From Branchiostoma lanceolatum (lineage: Eukaryota > Chordata > Leptocardii > Amphioxiformes > Branchiostomatidae): 64,000 bases of DNA. Shown here one piece after another: positions 41,801 to 49,739 of this stretch. The notes beneath the pieces are model-generated. The model saw only the letters and a program-made list of their open reading frames with translations. It did no database searches and had not been told where the DNA came from. Each line of letters opens with the position of its first letter. Position 1 is the stretch's first letter. The translations under genes were made by a program, and so were the position numbers. The stretch covers positions 16,176,410 through 16,240,409 of the forward strand of contig NC_089724.1 of NCBI RefSeq assembly GCF_035083965.1, in the 5' to 3' direction.

Positions 41801-42771
41801 GGACCATGATGATTGCGATCTGGGCAATCGTCGCTTTCCTGGGCGTGTTTCCTCTCATGGGCGTGCCGTATTTCCAGGACGAGTTTTACGCTCGTTCTGG
41901 GGTGTGCCTGCCCCTCCATATCACCGCGGAGCGTCCTGCCGGATTCGAGTTCTCCGTGGCCATCTTCATGGTCTTCAACTTCATCGCTTTCCTGCTGATC
42001 ATGGGGAGCTACATCGCCATGTTCATCTCTGTCCGCAGCGCCGGGAAGGCGTCCGGAGAGGCTGCGGGGAAGCAGAAGGCTGGCCAGACTCAGACCATGA
42101 CCACTCGGATGACCATGATCGTGCTGACCGACTTCTTCTGCTGGTTCCCGGTCACTCTGATGGGCATCATGGCGCTGACCGGCGTCGCTCTCCCCGGGGA
42201 GGTTTTCGCTTTCACCGCCGTCATCATTCTGCCGATCAACTCGGCTCTCAACCCTGTCCTGTACACCGTGTTGGCCATCAAGGCCAGGGGCAAGAAGAAG
42301 CCGCCCGGGCCAGTTCCTCCCGGAGGGAAGAAGCCAGGGGGCCGGCGGTGTGCCCGGGAAGAAAGCAGGCGGGCCCGTAGGCGGGAAGAAAGCGGGTGGT
42401 CCTGGTGCTGCTGGAGGGAAGAAACCATGTGCCGCTGGAGGGAAAAAAACGGGTGCTGCTGGGGGGAAGAAACCGGGTGCCGCTGGAGGGAAGAAACCAG
42501 CTGCCGCTGGAGGGAAGACACCGGGTGCCGCTGGAGGGAAGACACCGGGTGCTGGAGGGAAGAAACCAGGTGCCGCTGGAGGGAAGACACCGGGTGCCGC
42601 TGGAGGGAAGACACCGGGTGCTGGAGGGAAGAAACCAGGTGCCGCTGGAGGGAAGAAACCAGGTGCCGCTGGAGCAAAGAAACCAGGTGCCGCTGGAGGG
42701 AAGAGAGCAGGCGGTGCCGCTGGAGGGAAGAAAGCAGGCGGTGCGGGTTGAAGGAAGAAGTAGCGGACTGA
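26848..42771 (+). CDS. LRR-containing GPCR (LGR type C, GRL101/relaxin-receptor-like) with discoidin and seven LDLa modules
   Basis: Nineteen exons, all GT-AG and phase-consistent: 26848-26944, 27576-27684, 28107-28386, 29272-29464, 30002-30061, 30794-30913, 33222-33347, 34568-34684, 35297-35413, 35816-35968, 36422-36541, 36864-36980, 37307-37412, 37920-38039, 38856-38927, 39541-39612, 40079-40177, 40823-40894, 41301-42771. Predicted 1,206 aa: signal peptide (1 to about 18), F5/8 type C domain (33-226), linker, LDLa modules (247-536), Cys-rich LRRNT (537-571), LRRs (572-717), hinge with SSCEDL, class A 7TM (about 757-1040), basic Gly-rich tail. 7TM motifs: GN in TM1, LNLGIADFLMGVY in TM2, DRF for DRY, NPVLY in TM7. 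The SSCEDL hinge and LDLa-LRR-7TM order match snail GRL101 and relaxin receptors. The tail frame is probably shifted by one base near 42340; in the other frame it ends at 42751. Ligand unknown; a secreted peptide is the family expectation. Confidence 0.9.
27576..29464 (+). other. F5/8 type C (discoidin) domain exons of the LGR gene
   Basis: Exons 27576-27684, 28107-28386 and 29272-29464. The domain starts CALGMESGAILNEQVTAWS, includes GLEYLQIDMALSTEITGVA and FTLRYSEDEENWKTY, and ends with YVRIYPVDW ... MRVELFGF. These are the classic discoidin/coagulation-factor C-domain strands, and the first and last Cys are placed to bridge or close the fold. The domain usually binds carbohydrate, lipid or collagen (family knowledge). 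Confidence 0.92.
30449..30760. mobile_element. MITE with about 39-bp inverted repeats in LGR intron 5
   Basis: Left end AGTCCCGGTTACACATAGCC and right end complement AGCCCCGGTTACACATAGTC continue matching into CTCCCGACC. The interior has a second hairpin at about 30562-30592 (CCGAATGTTTT ... AAAACATTCGG). Flanking 8-mers TGGAGTAA and TGAGGTAA agree only partly. Confidence 0.7.
31061..31228. mobile_element. 168-bp MITE with 7-bp target duplication
   Basis: Ends CTAGTCTCTACCAGAC and (complement) CTAGCCTCCACCAGGC. Flanked by TCATTAA at 31054-31060 and 31229-31235, a perfect direct repeat. In LGR intron 6. Confidence 0.7.
31347..32745 (-). mobile_element. 5'-truncated non-LTR retrotransposon (LINE)
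   Basis: Minus-strand element whose 3' end is a (CAAA)n-type tail, seen on the plus strand as GTTT repeats at about 31350-31375. It contains the C-terminal half of a reverse transcriptase (31700-32701). The reading frame is lost just upstream, at about 32742, so the 5' end is truncated, as usual for LINE insertions. A short microsatellite-like tail suggests a CR1/L2-like clade. It lies in LGR intron 6, antisense to the gene. Confidence 0.8.
31700..32740 (-). pseudogene. Reverse transcriptase fragment of a LINE
   Basis: About 345 residues of open frame. RT motifs in order: GVPQGSCLGPLLF (fingers/palm), the catalytic VVMYADDST, GKTKSIILGS, LLGVTVDQQLSW, then the thumb region with LDKLQVIQNRAARLATG. 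The N-terminal endonuclease and first RT motifs are missing, so it is not autonomous. The frame is otherwise uninterrupted, which suggests a fairly recent insertion. Confidence 0.85.
33040..33093. repeat. Perfect 54-bp palindrome
   Basis: Positions 33040-33066 are the exact reverse complement of 33067-33093; the centre is TATATATATATA-like. The arm starts AAAGTTACACTTCATTTACA. It lies about 130 bp upstream of LDLa exon 33222. No convincing target duplication. Confidence 0.85.
33490..33655 (-). repeat. tRNA-SINE family A, truncated copy
   Basis: Shares CATCTCCGTTTATATAGCCC, then GTCTTTGGTATGACCCAGTC and GGGGTTGGAACCCC, with the 45236-45486 copy. Ends where a family B SINE begins. Confidence 0.55.
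33663..34400 (+). repeat. tRNA-SINE family B, split by a hAT-like MITE
   Basis: The head (A-box-like GTGGCGTAACGACAGGGTG, B-box-like GGGTTTGAGTCCCC) and body up to 33806 are separated from the rest (34287 to about 34400) by the MITE at 33807-34286. Joined by eye, the two parts run in the same order as the copy at 3178-3475. Confidence 0.6.
33807..34286. mobile_element. hAT-like MITE with 8-bp target duplication
   Basis: Terminal repeats TAGGGGTGGGTACCGGTAC and its complement at the right end. Perfect 8-bp duplication GTACCTAC at 33799-33806 and 34287-34294. The 8-bp duplication and TAGGGGTGGG end are typical of hAT elements. The interior has a tandem AGGTCC array (about 33830-33900). Confidence 0.9.
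35414..35457. repeat. GTTT microsatellite right after an LDLa donor site
   Basis: About ten GTTT units starting a few bases inside the intron after exon 35297-35413 (donor GTACGT). Confidence 0.9.
36542..36815. repeat. Microsatellites: GGAA/GGAT run and CA runs
   Basis: GGAA and GGAT repeats at about 36546-36585, and interrupted CA runs at about 36706-36815, in the intron between LDLa modules 6 and 7. Confidence 0.85.
37490..37941 (+). repeat. Minisatellite carrying repeated splice-acceptor-like copies
   Basis: Four to five diverged units of about 75-110 bp, each with GTGTTGTTAnAGTGATGCAA followed by an AAGTAACnCCnnACTGTTGG-like stretch and GGTTGGTTGACTAGTTGATTTGAT. The last unit contains the true acceptor and the first bases of exon 37920-38039 (TTGTTGCAG, then GGATGCAAGTAACGCCCGAC). 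The exon start is thus part of the repeat unit. Confidence 0.85.
38389..38829. mobile_element. Second hAT-like MITE, imperfect 8-bp duplication
   Basis: Starts TAGTGCTGTGTACCTTAA; the right end complement is TAGTGCTGCGTACCTAAA. Flanks CTGTGATG (38381-38388) and CTGTAATG (38830-38837) agree at seven of eight bases. Internal AGGTCTGG/AGGTCCGG motifs resemble those of the MITE at 33807. It ends 26 bp before LRR exon 38856-38927. Confidence 0.75.
39951..40025 (+). repeat. SINE-B-like fragment
   Basis: Reads GAGTCCCGTGTTCGAGGGGA, then GCACGTTAGAACAG, GTTGGGTACCTACTAACG, similar to the 3' half of the family B SINE. Too short for certainty. Confidence 0.35.
40762..40793. mobile_element. Palindromic micro-element, copy 3 (32 bp)
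   Basis: Arms CAAGGAGGTT and AACCTCCTTG. Perfect 7-bp flanking repeat ATATCAT at 40755-40761 and 40794-40800. It ends 29 bp before LRR exon 40823. Confidence 0.8.
42345..42751 (+). repeat. Coding minisatellite (24-bp units) in the LGR C-terminal tail
   Basis: Units of about 24 bp (or 15-21 bp shortened forms) built from GCTGGAGGGAAGAAACCAGG. In the frame matching the preceding PPGPVPPGGKKPGG the repeats encode PGAAGGKK-type units and stop at 42749-42751. The LGR exon as sequenced reads the other frame (CRWREET units). Because unit lengths are multiples of three, long frames are open on both strands here; they are not separate genes. Confidence 0.85.
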
Positions 42772-44679
42772 AGTCTGGCGTGCTGAAGACGCCGGCACAA
42801 ATAGTACAAAAAAGTAGTTACGCCTGCAGGGACCCTGACTTAAAGTCGATATCCATGTAATTTCTTCAGGCAGAATCAAATTCACTACAGTGTGAATACA
42901 TTTTGTGCATGGTTCATGGATAGCTTTGTATTGTAATCAAGATCAGCTTGAGGTGAACACATCCAACTGAAAGTTATCGCAGCTTGATTCCTTTGTAGTA
43001 TCAGTTTAGATGATCACATATTCAACAAGTGTAATGAAATTTGAAGTAAGGAATGTAAAAGATGCATTAATTCCTAATCAATTTGAAAATTCAAACAGCT
43101 AGTTTTCATGTCGATGAAACTATATTCAAGCAGGCAAGAAGTTAAGATTTAAAAAGAAAGGAAACACAATTACACCACTTTTATCGTTTTGAACTACTGT
43201 TACAAAGGTCACTCTAACATTCTTTATTTTTCTTGACACTTAGAAAAAGGCCATGGCTTGGACCGGTCGGACACCAGAATACGTGCAGAGTACATATGTA
43301 TGATACTAAATGATATAAAATCAGTACTAAATCAGTTGTCTGTGCGTGTCTTTTTGTGCTATCTTGCATCAAAAGAAAGAAAGATGTAAACTGACATAAG
43401 TGTCACTTTGCAATTATGATCTTTGAATCGTAATCATGTAGGAATGACTAGTACTGGACAAACAAAATGCTCTATATGCTATAATCGACGTATGATTTTA
43501 ATTATAAATTAATTACCGCACATCGTTTGTGGATGAGCATTATTCACCAACATCGGACTGGGATCAGGGCGTTTTGCGGGTCCATTGAAAATGCCTAATT
43601 TTATAGGTTTTTTTACGGATATAGGTCGCTTTTTTTATAGAAGTCAAAGAAGTTTACAACAAGGATAATTTTCCATTTTCGACATGTTAACCATAAAATC
43701 TACTTGATGTGGCGTAAGTTAGTACAGTGAAAATAGACCAGAGCGCGAGCGGAAATTGGTACAGGGAAAATTTAGCTCATGAGAGTACAATATAATGACA
43801 CATGTAATACAATTTAAGTGCACGTTTCTTGGGCTCTCTACGGAAACGCAGGAAGACTACTCGAGCTATGTGAATTGCATATACGGTGAAAATAGTCATT
43901 AGTGGGGAAGCACCACCTATCGAGTTGCTAGAAGACGGCAGGTAAGGCGCAGGTGGCGCACGCAGAGGGCAAATCAGCACCAAGGACACCACCAATATTT
44001 GCCCTCAGCGGCAGATGTAACTGTTTGGTTATATACAGATTTGATACAACAACAAAAAAACGTTGCAACAATGGGAGCCAATGCCCCTAACTGTTTAAGT
44101 TGCTTCACCCTGAAATTACATGATGAAATAGCTATTTCAATCTCTCCACAGTTCAATGGATTAAAGAGAATAGACATAGTGCGTTTTCTATTCATTCCGC
44201 GAGAGAAAGTAGTCCGTTATATGAACTCCAAATGGCTTCTTGTAGACAGACTGTCGTTTGTGGCAATAGGGTGAATAGAAAAAAATCTGCATTTTCTCGT
44301 TGATAACAATATTCAACCTTCTTTAGTGGTTTCTAAATTTCTGAGCTGAATTCAGCACGACTGTGACGACGTGACGGTAAAGATGACATCGGAGTCAATG
44401 GAAGTAGTGAGTGGTGTTGAGCGGAAAATGAAGGTAAGGCCACAGCAAGTAAATTTTATGGATCACATCCTCCGCAGACTCCAAAATTAATGAGATAGGG
44501 CGAAAAAAAACAAGGCGGGCCAAAAAAACAAGATTTCTATATTTTCAAATTTTGAGATCATAAGTCTTGTTAAACAAGAATTGAGGCGACGAAATATGAT
44601 ATCATGACCAACAGGTCTTTTATTCCTGTATTCAACCAATGAGGTTTCATATATGATATAAAACATCCTTGATTCAACA

Positions 44680-45095
44680 GTTAACATGTCCTTGTAGATG
44701 TGTATACATCTCAATAGACTAACTACAACAAATGCAGAAAAGAGCTTGTTGTACCATCATCTGAAGCAACTACACTGGGAATTAATATGCGATGAAACAC
44801 CTTGTGTATACAGCTCAATTAACTAGACCCCCCCCCCCCCCCCATTATTTATATAATGTCCTTGCTAGAACAAATGCAGAAAACAGCTTGTTATTATACC
44901 ATCATGGGCAGGAACTACACTGGGTATTCATATGCAATGAAACACCTTAGACTGTCAACATTAAACTGTTCTTGAAGATGTGTATACAGCTCAATTAACT
45001 AGAACAAACGCAGAAAACACCTTGTCATACCATCATGGGCAGGAACTACACTGGGTATTCATATGCAATGAAGCACCTTAGAATGTCAACGTTTA
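44680..45095. repeat. Three diverged tandem copies of a 125-150 bp unit
   Basis: Each copy contains ACAAATGCAGAAAACAGCTT, then ACTACACTGGGTATTCATAT and GTGTATACAGCTCAATTAAC. Copies run at about 44700-44827, 44869-45003 and 45003-45091. A poly-C tract of 16-18 bases (44828-44844) follows the first copy and is an assembly risk. Confidence 0.75.
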
Positions 45096-45235
45096 CGACA
45101 TATTTGCCAATTTTTGGCATGTTGACCACCGTCGGAGGGCAATGAAATTTCTTGTTTTTTATTTCGAAATCAGGCGAAAATTAATGAGTTAAGTTAAGTT
45201 AGTTAAAGTGACCCGGGCGTCTTGAAAAGACGCAT

Positions 45236-45486
45236 AGGGGTGGCGCCCATCTCCATTTCTATAGCCCTTGGGCCACACACATTTGTGCAAGTCACTACAG
45301 CAGGGGGCTGGTCCGCTGGTAGTGATGAGTGCTTAACTTCCATACTCTTTCCCAAATGCTGAGTGCTAAGCAGAGAAAGAAATATGTACCATTTTTAGAG
45401 TCTTTGGTATGACCCGGCCGGGGTTCGAACTCACGACCTACCGTGTGCAAGGTGAGCACTCTACCAACTAGGCCATTGCACCGGTA
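45236..45486 (-). repeat. tRNA-derived SINE family A, best copy
   Basis: Read on the minus strand, the 5' head has an A-box (TGGCCTAGTTGGTAGAGTGC, from 45454-45475) and a B-box (GAGTTCGAACCCC, from 45420-45432). A body of about 190 bp follows, ending CTATAGAAATGGAGATGGGC. Copies occur at 13288, 21900 and 33490. Confidence 0.8.
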
Positions 45487-46334
45487 TTAATGAGTGCGCC
45501 ATAAAAATTACTTGCTGTGGCCTTAAGTAGTTTTAAGCTCTTTCATGTGACATATTTCAAGCAGGAAGAAATACACCCATGTATAAATGTACAGTGAAGT
45601 GGGGCTGGCAGCTGGTCCTATTTTTCAACAAGAAGAGATATCAGACATAACGTTATAGTACTTTATAGTACAGATTTTATTAAAAGATGAGACAATATAT
45701 ATTTGCATGACAAACCAGATAATTTAACTTTTGCATTAACCTTTTATCAGACATTTTAACAGGAGAGTTTTTATGTAAGGCAACTAATATCTGATATTGC
45801 TTGTCACGATTCAAGCAATGGGTTGGTGAAAGTGACAACAATACATGTCATGTGAAGTATGTACAGGACTGTGGTGTATTCATTGTTCTCTTGGTTTTAT
45901 GAATATGACTGATACAATTTCGACCAGTTTTTATCATATCTGATATCAGATAGGTGTTGGTCGATGTAAAAAATCATAATCGTGTCCTTCAAAAGCATAT
46001 TGATGTAGAATGAAATCTTAATTAGAATTCATCCTGTTGCATTATAGTCGTCGAATGGGATTAGAAAAGCATCAAACCAATGCATTTGCTGCATTTAATA
46101 AAGGGAGCTTATGATATACAAAGACGAGCAGCGGTGCTACTTCAGACATTGTAAGACCAAATATTTTGCGTCTACACATAACATTTCCTGAGGTGCTGTA
46201 AAAAGATAAGGCAATTTTAGATCTGTCTGCTGCGTCCGTGTGAGATTGGAACGCCATCAAGTAAAATAAACGTTTTTAAATCATAGTGAATTTTACAAAT
46301 AATGAGCGCTTTGCAAATTATGACGCATTTCATG

Positions 46335-46402
46335 TGCATAATTCTATGAAATTGTCACATGCAAGGTCATGAGAAATAAAACTGAATCTGAATCTGAAAA
46401 AT
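46335..46402 (+). repeat. LINE 3' tail remnant
   Basis: GAGAAATAAAACTGAATCTG followed by repeated TCTGAA: a polyadenylation-like signal directly followed by a short microsatellite, as at the 3' ends of CR1/L2-type LINEs. A similar tail on the minus strand (AATAAAGGCCTTGACTTGAC) is at 29636-29672. Confidence 0.5.
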
Positions 46403-47059
46403 CAGAATGCTGGGGGGAAGCATTATCCTTTTTCATTTGGATATAACGTGTCCTATACGACGCATTCCTTACTTGCACGATAAAAACTGGAGATTTCAAA
46501 CTGATTCATATAGATGCAAAGCATTTGAATAGTAGAAACTTACTGGCACAGGTAAGCCAGGTCTCTCTAACCCACGCGTAGTGTGTTTAATCTACACTTT
46601 CAAAAGATTATCGGGTTTTCCTTACTAACTTCAGTGAACAGTGCAGATTCTGTTGTGGACGTAGATATTGAAATAACCCAAGTTGTATTCATGTCAATCA
46701 ACTTTATTCCATACAAGTCAATAAGGCGATCTACTTCTATAAGTGATAACCGATATTTGATATTATGTGCCCACCATGTCTGTATATGATATCATTCTGT
46801 GCAATGAAATAAAACAATGTTACAATAAACGTCTATTTTCACCACGATTATTTCTATTGAATCTCATCCATATTACACGCGTCTTACTGCTAAATGTAAT
46901 TCTGATTGATGATAGATTCATAGATGATATTCGCCAAACCTGATCTACTGACAAGAATATTCTAACAAAAAGCTAATTGTCATGTTTATGTATAGGTATC
47001 GTTTGAAATATTAGTCTATACTTTTATGGCGCTTTTTTAGCTACCGTGCTCTGGTTGCT

Positions 47060-47320
47060 AGTCGGGTACGGAATCTAGCAATCAGAACCCGAGAACCAAT
47101 CAGAAGCCCTGAGACTAGCAATCAGAACCCTGGAACCAATCAAAAGCCCTGGGGCTAGCAGTCGAATCAGAACCCTGGAACTAATCAAAAGCCCTAGGGC
47201 TAGCAATCAGTACCAAGGAACCAATCAAAGGCCCCGAGGCTAGCGATCATAACCTGGGAACCCCAGGGCTAGCAACCAGAATCCAGAAACCGATCAGAAT
47301 CCCCGGGCTAGCAAACAGAA
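47060..47320. repeat. CCAAT-containing minisatellite
   Basis: About six imperfect units of about 43 bp of the form CTAGCAATCAGAACCCTGGA, ACCAATCAAAAGCCCTGGGG. Most units contain one ACCAATC. No adjacent gene start is evident: the nearest gene, LRR-TM (-), has its 3' end about 450 bp away. Confidence 0.85.
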
Positions 47321-47774
47321 GCTGGTATCTATCAGATAACTGTAGTGATAGTGATAGACCGTAGTGATGCCAGGCAGGATCTTCAACGGAGACTGATACT
47401 ATTACATGGTCAACACGTGTGCATCATACGGCGCAAGGAATTTCATGTACACGGCATGCTTCTGCTTTACCTTGTTATTTACTCAAACAAATCGAAACAA
47501 ACCAAGAGAAACCGTTAGGCTAAGAGAGCAATTCTAAATAATTCACCAATAACTTGACTTTCAGTATAATTAGTTCATGTATGTCTAACATACAGCTGTC
47601 CGCTACGGAGGTGCCTTGTGTCCCAATCGGTTTGAGAACAATCTAACAATACAATAGCGTGCGATAGGTAGATCATTGACCTAGCCTGGTAAGTAACACT
47701 GATACCGTGCAACGTTAACAATAAAGCTAAATCACCCTGCTACAGTTGGAAAAATAAAGATTTTAAAGCAAAAA

Positions 47775-47780
47775 TTTATT
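47775..47780 (-). terminator. Polyadenylation signal of the LRR-TM gene
   Basis: TTTATT on plus is AATAAA on minus, about 250 bp after the stop at 48033. Confidence 0.6.
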
Positions 47781-48032
47781 GTTATTTGTTCCCGGCCGGT
47801 TCTAATCACTTTTCACTTTTAATGTTGGTAACGTTATCTTACGAGATACTAGTACTCGTAACCACTTGTAAAATAGAGTTATCAAAACTTGAAAAGCCTG
47901 TTTATCGTTCCTTGTTCGGTCGAGGCTATGCATTTCTTTTTTTTCTACCAAATGGTGTGAAAATTGGTACCGATGTGACTATTGCCCATAGTCTGCTGTA
48001 TTCCAATGAACTCAAGGCCCTAGGAGCGTTAT

Positions 48033-49334
48033 TTATTGGTCGTAAGTGGGGGTACTTTCAGCCTGACATTCACCTTCAATTCTGCGGTACAAAATGTTTT
48101 CCCTACATGGACTGATAGAGTTGGCAGGATTCAGTTCATCCGTGACTCTGACTTGCGGGGTGGGATCTTGGCTGTGGGCGGTACAAGTGAGATAATCGTT
48201 ACTGTGATCGTTACTGCTACTGTAACATGGGTTCGGAAGGACATTGGTGAGTTCGGCATGTGCAGTTGACGTAACGTTAGCTACTGATAATCCTACATTC
48301 TGGTTTGACCCGGCCTGTTGATTATCGCTCTTCCTCTTTTGAATGGTGACTGCAATAGCGGCAAACATCAAAAACAAAACAAGTGCGAATACTAGAGCAA
48401 TAACGATAGTTCCTGCAGTGTTAAGCGTCCCTGTTTTGGGTGTATGAGCAATTGTCTTGGTACAGGAGTGCGTGACCAGCTGGTTGTGTTCGGTATGAAC
48501 TACCGAGACAGTTATTTCTTGTGGGGTACTATTTCCCTCAAACAGTTTTGGTCTGGCTGCCAAAGGTGCTAAAGACGTATAAAGAAAATAGCCTGTTCGG
48601 TTTTCAGATTTTGTTATGGAGCTGGCTGTCCTCCTTTTAGGCGAAGTTTGGCAGGGAGACAGGTTGGCCTTGTGTAAAGGGACGTTAATCAGTCTTCCGG
48701 GGCTGCTGCAATCAGGCAATCCATTTTCGAGAAAATCAAGATAGAACGGATCATCCCTTAGTGAAATATTGCTTGGCCAACATTGGTGAAACACAAGGGC
48801 CTTCTCTGCCAGCCATGACATGCGACAGTCACAGTGAATAGGATTACCATATATAGACATGTACCCTTTCCCCTGGCTTCCAGTCTTGAACCAGATCTTT
48901 CTTGGGAGACAATGAGTGGGAATACCCAGATTTGCCTCAGAGAAAGTGGACAGCTTATTGTAGGCCAGATTCACATTATAGATCCTACTGGCCAAGTCAA
49001 GTCTAACAGAAGTCAAACGGTTGTGCGATAGATCAAGTCGTGCAAGGTATATCAGATGTTTCAAAGATCCCCACGGAAACTCTGTAATGAGGTTGTGGCT
49101 GAGATTTAGTGTGATAAGAAACCGGAGGCCAGATAAGTCCGGGATTTTTCGGAGACGATTTTGCTGAAGGTTCACATGGTTAGCGTGCGGTAGACGACTA
49201 GGTAGACTGGTTAGGTTTGAATTCTGGCAGATGATATTAGTGATTGGTCCATTTTTGACATAACATCTATCTGGAAGTGCGCAACATGAACCTAACGCCA
49301 GGTTCATAAGGAAAATTATCATCACATATTTCAT
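48033..49334 (-). CDS. Intronless LRR single-pass transmembrane protein
   Basis: 433 aa from the ATG at 49334; the frame is open further upstream but without a better start, and this Met opens a signal peptide (MKYVMIIFLMNLALGSCCA). Then a Cys-containing LRR N-cap (24-36), about four LRRs (LTSLPSRLPHANHVNLQQNR, then LITLNLSHNLITEFP, LARLDLSHNRLTSV, IYNVNLAYNKLSTF), an LRRCT (NPIHCDCRMSWLAEKAL with later Cys 185, 209), a Ser/Thr-rich stalk with N-glycosylation sites, a TM helix (about 308-331) and a basic stop-transfer IQKRK. The 100-residue cytoplasmic tail has several Tyr (CYSSS, DYLTC, ILYRR, TYDQ). It looks like a surface recognition or adhesion protein; no specific orthologue is recognised. 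The next gene (53058, +) is divergent. Confidence 0.85.
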   Translation of the reverse strand: MKYVMIIFLMNLALGSCCALPDRCYVKNGPITNIICQNSNLTSLPSRLPHANHVNLQQNRLRKIPDLSGLRFLITLNLSHNLITEFPWGSLKHLIYLARLDLSHNRLTSVRLDLASRIYNVNLAYNKLSTFSEANLGIPTHCLPRKIWFKTGSQGKGYMSIYGNPIHCDCRMSWLAEKALVFHQCWPSNISLRDDPFYLDFLENGLPDCSSPGRLINVPLHKANLSPCQTSPKRRTASSITKSENRTGYFLYTSLAPLAARPKLFEGNSTPQEITVSVVHTEHNQLVTHSCTKTIAHTPKTGTLNTAGTIVIALVFALVLFLMFAAIAVTIQKRKSDNQQAGSNQNVGLSVANVTSTAHAELTNVLPNPCYSSSNDHSNDYLTCTAHSQDPTPQVRVTDELNPANSISPCRENILYRRIEGECQAESTPTYDQ

Positions 49335-49594
49335 AATTATGATCAATACACAGTTATCTTGGCACAACGAAAATGTGATCTTACAAATTTTACAAGAAGG
49401 CACAAGTACATTTTATCTTCTGATTACAGAAAAAGGCATTCCCTGTTACTCTGTCAGCTGCCAACTTTGTTTCCGTGTAATGAGATGCAGTATATATGTT
49501 CCGTCTATCTTTAGAGTTCTAAGAGTTCCAAGTAAATACGATTCCCAGACCGATTAAGTCCAGTCGGGTCAGCTGGAAGCTGTGTTGCTACCCA

Positions 49595-49735
49595 CGAAGA
49601 ACCTGTAGAACAGGATGAAGATATACACAATCACTCCCACTGTAAACAACTATGATATAGAACAGGATGATTATACTATATAGTACACCATCACTTTCAC
49701 TGTATATACTACCGTCATCCGTAATGTCGGTATTG
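49595..49735. repeat. Short tandem duplication (about 65 bp, diverged)
   Basis: Two copies beginning AGAACAGGATGA and containing ATCACT-C-CACTGTA. Upstream of the LRR-TM gene. Confidence 0.45.
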
Positions 49736-49739
49736 TCAG

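Larger units (their letters stand above)
42890..47760. other. Gene-poor region between LGR and LRR-TM genes
   Basis: No supportable coding exon. The first few hundred bases must include the LGR 3'UTR, but no unambiguous polyadenylation signal was identified. Contains the tandem repeats, SINE and LINE tail listed separately; the rest is AT-rich unique-looking sequence. Confidence 0.6.

Noticed and set aside
41227..42885. Long minus-strand open frame (about 550 codons) and others over the LGR last exon
   Set aside because: Antisense shadow of the 7TM exon and its multiple-of-three minisatellite; Pro/Phe repeat composition and no family match.
45420..45486. tRNA-like sequence with A and B boxes
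   Set aside because: It is the head of a SINE with other copies in the window; no complete acceptor-stem pairing is evident.
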